Source: Clostridiales bacterium CCNA10
GTDB taxonomy: Bacteria; Bacillota; Clostridia; Oscillospirales; Oscillospiraceae
Direction: 5' to 3'
Assembly (NCBI GenBank): GCA_003573975.1
Contig: AP018533.1
Location: 682,001-746,000, forward strand
DNA length: 64,000 bases
Positions 61,089 through 64,000 of this stretch are shown here, piece by piece. The position numbers were made by a program, and so were the translations under genes. The notes below the pieces were generated by a model. That model ran no database searches. It worked only from the letters and a program-made list of their open reading frames with translations, and was not told the DNA's origin. The stretch's first letter is position 1. Every line of letters begins with the position of its first letter.

Positions 61089-62345
61089 ATGGCGCAGGAC
61101 GAAAAGACCATCTATGTATATGAAAATTGGCGTGGAGAGGCACCCACCCTGCTGGGGCGGCTGCGCTGCGGCTTCGTCCGCGGACAGGAGACCTTTTCCT
61201 TTGAGTATGATCCGGCCTGGCTGTCATCCGCCGAGAGTTCCTTCTCTCTGGACCCGGATCTGGCTCTCTACCGCGGGCGGCAGTATGTGCCGCTGAACAA
61301 GCAGCTCTTTGGCCTGTTTTCCGACTCCTGTCCGGATCGCTGGGGGCGTCTGCTGATGAAGCGAAAGGAGGCCATCGACGCTCGCAAAGAGGACCGCAAG
61401 CCCCGTAAGCTCACCGAGAGCGACTTCCTGTTGGGGGTCTACGATGAATCCCGTATGGGTGCGCTGCGGTTCAGCTTGGAAGAAGGGGGCGAATTTCTTT
61501 CGAACGATAAAGCGTTTGCGACACCTCCATGGGTAAACCTTCGGACGCTGGAAAACGCCTCTATCGCTTTCGAGAACGATGAGAGCGGCCTGAATGAAAA
61601 ATGGCTGAGTGAGCTTCTGGCCCCCGGCTCCTCCTTGGGAGGTGCAAGACCCAAAGCTACGGTGCAGGCCACAGATGGTGCCTTGTGGATCGCCAAGTTC
61701 CCTTCCAAGCATGATGAATATAACAGCGGCGCGTGGGAGAAGGTCGTCCATGACCTGGCACGGCTCTGCGGACTGGATGTTCCGGAATCCAAATTGGAGA
61801 CGTTCTCCAAGACCGGCAGTACCTTTCTCGTCAAGCGATTTGACCGAAACGGCATCCGTCGCATCCACTTCGCCTCCGCCATGACCCTGCTGGGAAAGAC
61901 CGATGGAGCCTCGGCAGCGGACGGAAGCAGCTATCTGGATCTGGCGGCGTTCATCCGGGCCAACGGGGCATCACCCCGGCAGGATCTGGCCGAGCTGTGG
62001 AAACGGATCGTGTTCAGTATGGCGGTATCCAATACTGACGACCATCTGCGCAACCATGGTTTCCTTCTGACGCCCACCGGCTGGCGGCTGGCCCCTCTCT
62101 ATGATGTGAACCCAGTCCCCTCGGGGGACCGGCTTTCCCTCAATGTGAGTGAGTATGATAACACCATTGATTTGGATCTGGCGCTGGAAGTAGCCGATTA
62201 TTTCGGCCTTGCCCCGCAGGAAGCGGAACAGGCTACAGAGGAGGTCTGCAAAACAGTATCCGGATACTGGGAACAGTTGGCCGGGCAATATGGTCTCAGC
62301 CGAGGAGCGATAGAGTATATGCGCCCTGCCTTTTCCCTTCCATGA
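61089..62345 (+). CDS. HipA-like serine/threonine kinase toxin
   Basis: 418 aa, full length. N-terminal HipA domain (about residues 5-110: GRLRCGFVRGQETFSFEYD, GLFSDSCPDRWGR), ATP-binding and catalytic HipA_C domain with KATVQ-DGALWIAKFPS (about 196-215), SNTDDHLRNHGFL (about 316-328, catalytic Asp and Asn) and APLYDVNP (about 337-344, metal Asp). HipA kinases phosphorylate aminoacyl-tRNA synthetases and slow growth. The target here is not known. Position beside recombinases suggests it stabilises the element. Start behind AAGGAG. Confidence 0.88.
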   Translation: MAQDEKTIYVYENWRGEAPTLLGRLRCGFVRGQETFSFEYDPAWLSSAESSFSLDPDLALYRGRQYVPLNKQLFGLFSDSCPDRWGRLLMKRKEAIDARKEDRKPRKLTESDFLLGVYDESRMGALRFSLEEGGEFLSNDKAFATPPWVNLRTLENASIAFENDESGLNEKWLSELLAPGSSLGGARPKATVQATDGALWIAKFPSKHDEYNSGAWEKVVHDLARLCGLDVPESKLETFSKTGSTFLVKRFDRNGIRRIHFASAMTLLGKTDGASAADGSSYLDLAAFIRANGASPRQDLAELWKRIVFSMAVSNTDDHLRNHGFLLTPTGWRLAPLYDVNPVPSGDRLSLNVSEYDNTIDLDLALEVADYFGLAPQEAEQATEEVCKTVSGYWEQLAGQYGLSRGAIEYMRPAFSLP

Positions 62346-62353
62346 TAAGATTA

Positions 62354-62387
62354 CAAACGGACGATTCCTGGTGGAACCGTCCGTTTG
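62354..62387 (+). terminator. Bidirectional terminator between hipA and the ParB-like gene
   Basis: Perfect 10-base arms (62354-62363, 62378-62387), partly extended inward, in a 43-base gap between convergent genes. Confidence 0.7.
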
Positions 62388-62388
62388 C

Positions 62389-63258
62389 TTATCCTTTGGC
62401 GGTTCCCTCAAAAGAGTCCCCGTCCTCATCCTCGTCCATATCCGTATCAATGTCCAGTCCTTCATTGTTCCCAACATTCTTCTCGTAGAGCTTGGTCCAT
62501 TTGAGCGGATATTTGCATTTGCGGTTATAGGCCAGAAGCATCGCCTCGGCATAGCCCATAGAACCGGGGCGTCGTTCCTTGGCTGTTCTCGAAAGCAACT
62601 TGACCGACATTTCCCCCACTTTTTCCTTAAAGGTCTCATCTTTCAGGGCATCGCCGAACGTGTAGACCAATCTGGCGATTCCGTTGAGCATATTGGCGGA
62701 CAGCGAATTCATATCGCCCTCCCAGGTACCTACGCAGAGTCTGAGTGTTCGATCAAGTACGTGGTAACCGAACCGCTCATATATATTTTCAAGCGTAGAG
62801 ACAGCACAGACAACGCCATAGTTTCTGACCTGGCCAATGGAAAGAGAATAAGACTCTACCAGATCTTTGATCATAAGCTGCTCCTGATTCCCGGCTTCCA
62901 CATTTGCCATAAACACTTCATAGGGACGGAGCGGTTTGACAAACTTCATCTGGTTGGCGAAGATATCTGCCTCGTGTTCGTAGTTTAGATCATCGTATAT
63001 CATGCACCAGACTGGCGTTTCACGAGAGCCGGAGGCCAGTGCGACGATCTCCACCGTGTGCTGGCCATTGAAGACATAGTTGACCCCATTTCGACGGCTT
63101 ACCTTCACAGGGTTGATCTGATACAGATCAAAGTGTGCCGCAGCATTCAGCACATGCTGTTCGGAAATATTCCTCTGGTACTCCTGATTGGATACGAGGT
63201 TCTTAATGGGAATCTGTTCAAAGTGAACATTGGGAACAAACATACTATAATCTTCCAT
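62389..63258 (-). CDS. ParB-like nuclease-domain protein (DUF6551-like)
   Basis: 289 aa. N-terminal ParB/sulfiredoxin-like domain (about residues 12-110): IPIKNLVSNQEYQRNIS, INPVKVSRRNG, YVFNGQHTVEIV. This is the box found in ParB-like proteins of plasmids and phages. The rest is helical, ending in a very acidic tail (DMDEDEDGD). No partition gene parA is adjacent, so a role in DNA maintenance is only suggested. Start overlaps the stop of the upstream gene by one base (ATTA). Confidence 0.7.
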   Translation of the reverse strand: MEDYSMFVPNVHFEQIPIKNLVSNQEYQRNISEQHVLNAAAHFDLYQINPVKVSRRNGVNYVFNGQHTVEIVALASGSRETPVWCMIYDDLNYEHEADIFANQMKFVKPLRPYEVFMANVEAGNQEQLMIKDLVESYSLSIGQVRNYGVVCAVSTLENIYERFGYHVLDRTLRLCVGTWEGDMNSLSANMLNGIARLVYTFGDALKDETFKEKVGEMSVKLLSRTAKERRPGSMGYAEAMLLAYNRKCKYPLKWTKLYEKNVGNNEGLDIDTDMDEDEDGDSFEGTAKG

Positions 63259-63647
63259 TAGGATTCCCCCTCAATTGCATTGAGCATTTCCTGGATTTTT
63301 CCTTCTAATTCAGTCAACGCCGCCAAGAGGTTTTGTCTGGCAGCAGGTGAGATCGCTTCCAACTGTGCCATGGACTTTGTCCGGTCGATGGAGCTCATCC
63401 AGGAGGGGATCGTAAGAGTAAGTCCAGCAACTTCCGTATCCGGGTCATAGGCGGGCATCGTCTTGATTGTCGGCTGCTCTGCCGCCGCTGTGCCGAGCTT
63501 GGCAGAAGCGTCGGAATAAAGGCATCGTCTCGATTCACTGTAACGAGCGAAGGCATAGGGATTTTTTCCGATTTTTTTACTAAGTGCTTTCAATTCTTCG
63601 GGTTCCATTTCTGATAGAGCAACGATATTTTCGAAAGAAATCTTAGG
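63258..63647 (-). pseudogene. Hypothetical helical protein, 5' end removed by IS30 insertion
   Basis: About 130 residues remain, from PKISFENIVALSEMEPEEL to EMLNAIEGES, helical with conserved-looking KKIGKNPYAFARY. The 5' part lies beyond the IS copy that begins at 63648, so the gene is cut. In the intact element it would be cotranscribed with the ParB-like gene, to which it is joined by a 1-base overlap. No family recognised. Confidence 0.6.
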
Positions 63648-64000
63648 TCGATTGTAAAATGAAGTTGGACACCTAAGAAAAAATCCATAGTGATTTTCCC
63701 CACATGGTAGAATGAAGTTTGCACACAACTTCTTCCAAGGGAGGGCAATCACTATGGACTGCCAAGATTATATCACAGAATCGGTAGAACGCAAGAAGGG
63801 ACAGCACTTACAGCGAGAGGAACGAGGCGCAATCCAGCATCTCAAGAACGCCGGCTACACGAACAGAGCCATTGCCAGAGCAATCGGATGTTCACCAACC
63901 ACCGTTGGGAACGAGCTAAAGCGCGGCACACCGCCCCGAAAGAGCAGCAAGGGCAGGAAACCCGGATACTCGGCAAGGCGTGGAGAAGCGGTCTACAAGG
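63648..64000 (+). mobile_element. IS30-family insertion sequence, copy 2 (runs off the window)
   Basis: Same sequence as 54431-54783, base for base as far as read, in the same orientation 9.2 kb away. The flanking DNA differs apart from two bases. Confidence 0.85.
63754..64000 (+). CDS. IS30-family transposase, 5' part of copy 2
   Basis: First 82 codons of the same transposase as at 54537, with the same ribosome-binding site; HTH part visible, catalytic domain beyond the window. Identity over all visible bases to copy 1 implies recent duplication. Confidence 0.88.
   Translation, partial: MDCQDYITESVERKKGQHLQREERGAIQHLKNAGYTNRAIARAIGCSPTTVGNELKRGTPPRKSSKGRKPGYSARRGEAVYK

Overview
The window is chromosomal DNA of a GC-rich Firmicute. 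The gene set (Rnf-type complex, 5-oxoprolinase operon, peptide deformylase, Tn1549-like conjugation remnants), strong AGGAGG ribosome-binding sites, frequent TTG/GTG starts and TTGACA-17-TATAAT promoters point to Clostridia, most likely an Oscillospiraceae gut bacterium of the Flavonifractor/Pseudoflavonifractor/Lawsonibacter kind. The placement is inferred from gene content; no search was run.

1-22.3 kb is housekeeping DNA: the 5' part of purL; an orphan oligopeptide-binding lipoprotein with pgeF; rlmD; a SPL-type radical SAM gene divergent from dinB; a PiT phosphate transporter; ilvD; a two-OB-fold SSB-like protein; a reduced Rnf operon (rnfC, a fused rnfD-rnfG, rnfA; no rnfB or rnfE); a Cof-type HAD phosphatase; prfC; mnmA; metG. 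22.3-28 kb is a small accessory patch: a chimeric IS256/IS3 remnant, an alpha/beta hydrolase, a HTH/zinc-ribbon regulator, small proteins and a frameshifted tyrosine integrase. 28-38.4 kb returns to core genes: an LtaS-like sulfatase, the 5-oxoprolinase operon (pxpA, NRAMP transporter gene with an in-frame TAG, pxpB, pxpC, DUF1445), a def-phosphodiesterase-hydrolase-DUF5714/ArsC operon, then tRNA-Leu(UAA) and initiator tRNA-fMet.

38.4-64 kb is a layered mobile region. Decayed Tn1549-like conjugation genes (38.8-40.7 kb) lead into an accessory block with an error-prone polymerase (umuC-like) and yolD. An 8.25-kb large-serine-recombinase element (about 42,130-50,384) sits inside the 3' end of the umuC-like gene. 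It carries a transporter and three metallohydrolases. The recombinase gene ends with the polymerase tail, and the polymerase ends with what is probably the recombinase tail, both in frame. Right of it are an ImmR/ImmA-like repressor-protease pair with four copies of a palindromic operator, an IS30-family element with a 15-bp target duplication, a SHOCT-like small protein, a triplet of large serine recombinases (the first with an in-frame TAG, the second lacking the catalytic domain), a HipBA toxin-antitoxin pair and a ParB-like gene. A second, sequence-identical copy of the IS30 element cuts a gene at the right edge.

A 29-bp dyad-symmetric sequence occurs twice, at 38,632 (just past the tRNA genes) and at 56,574 (just before the recombinase triplet). 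It is the best candidate for the recombination site of the triplet and suggests tandem accretion of related elements next to the tRNA genes.
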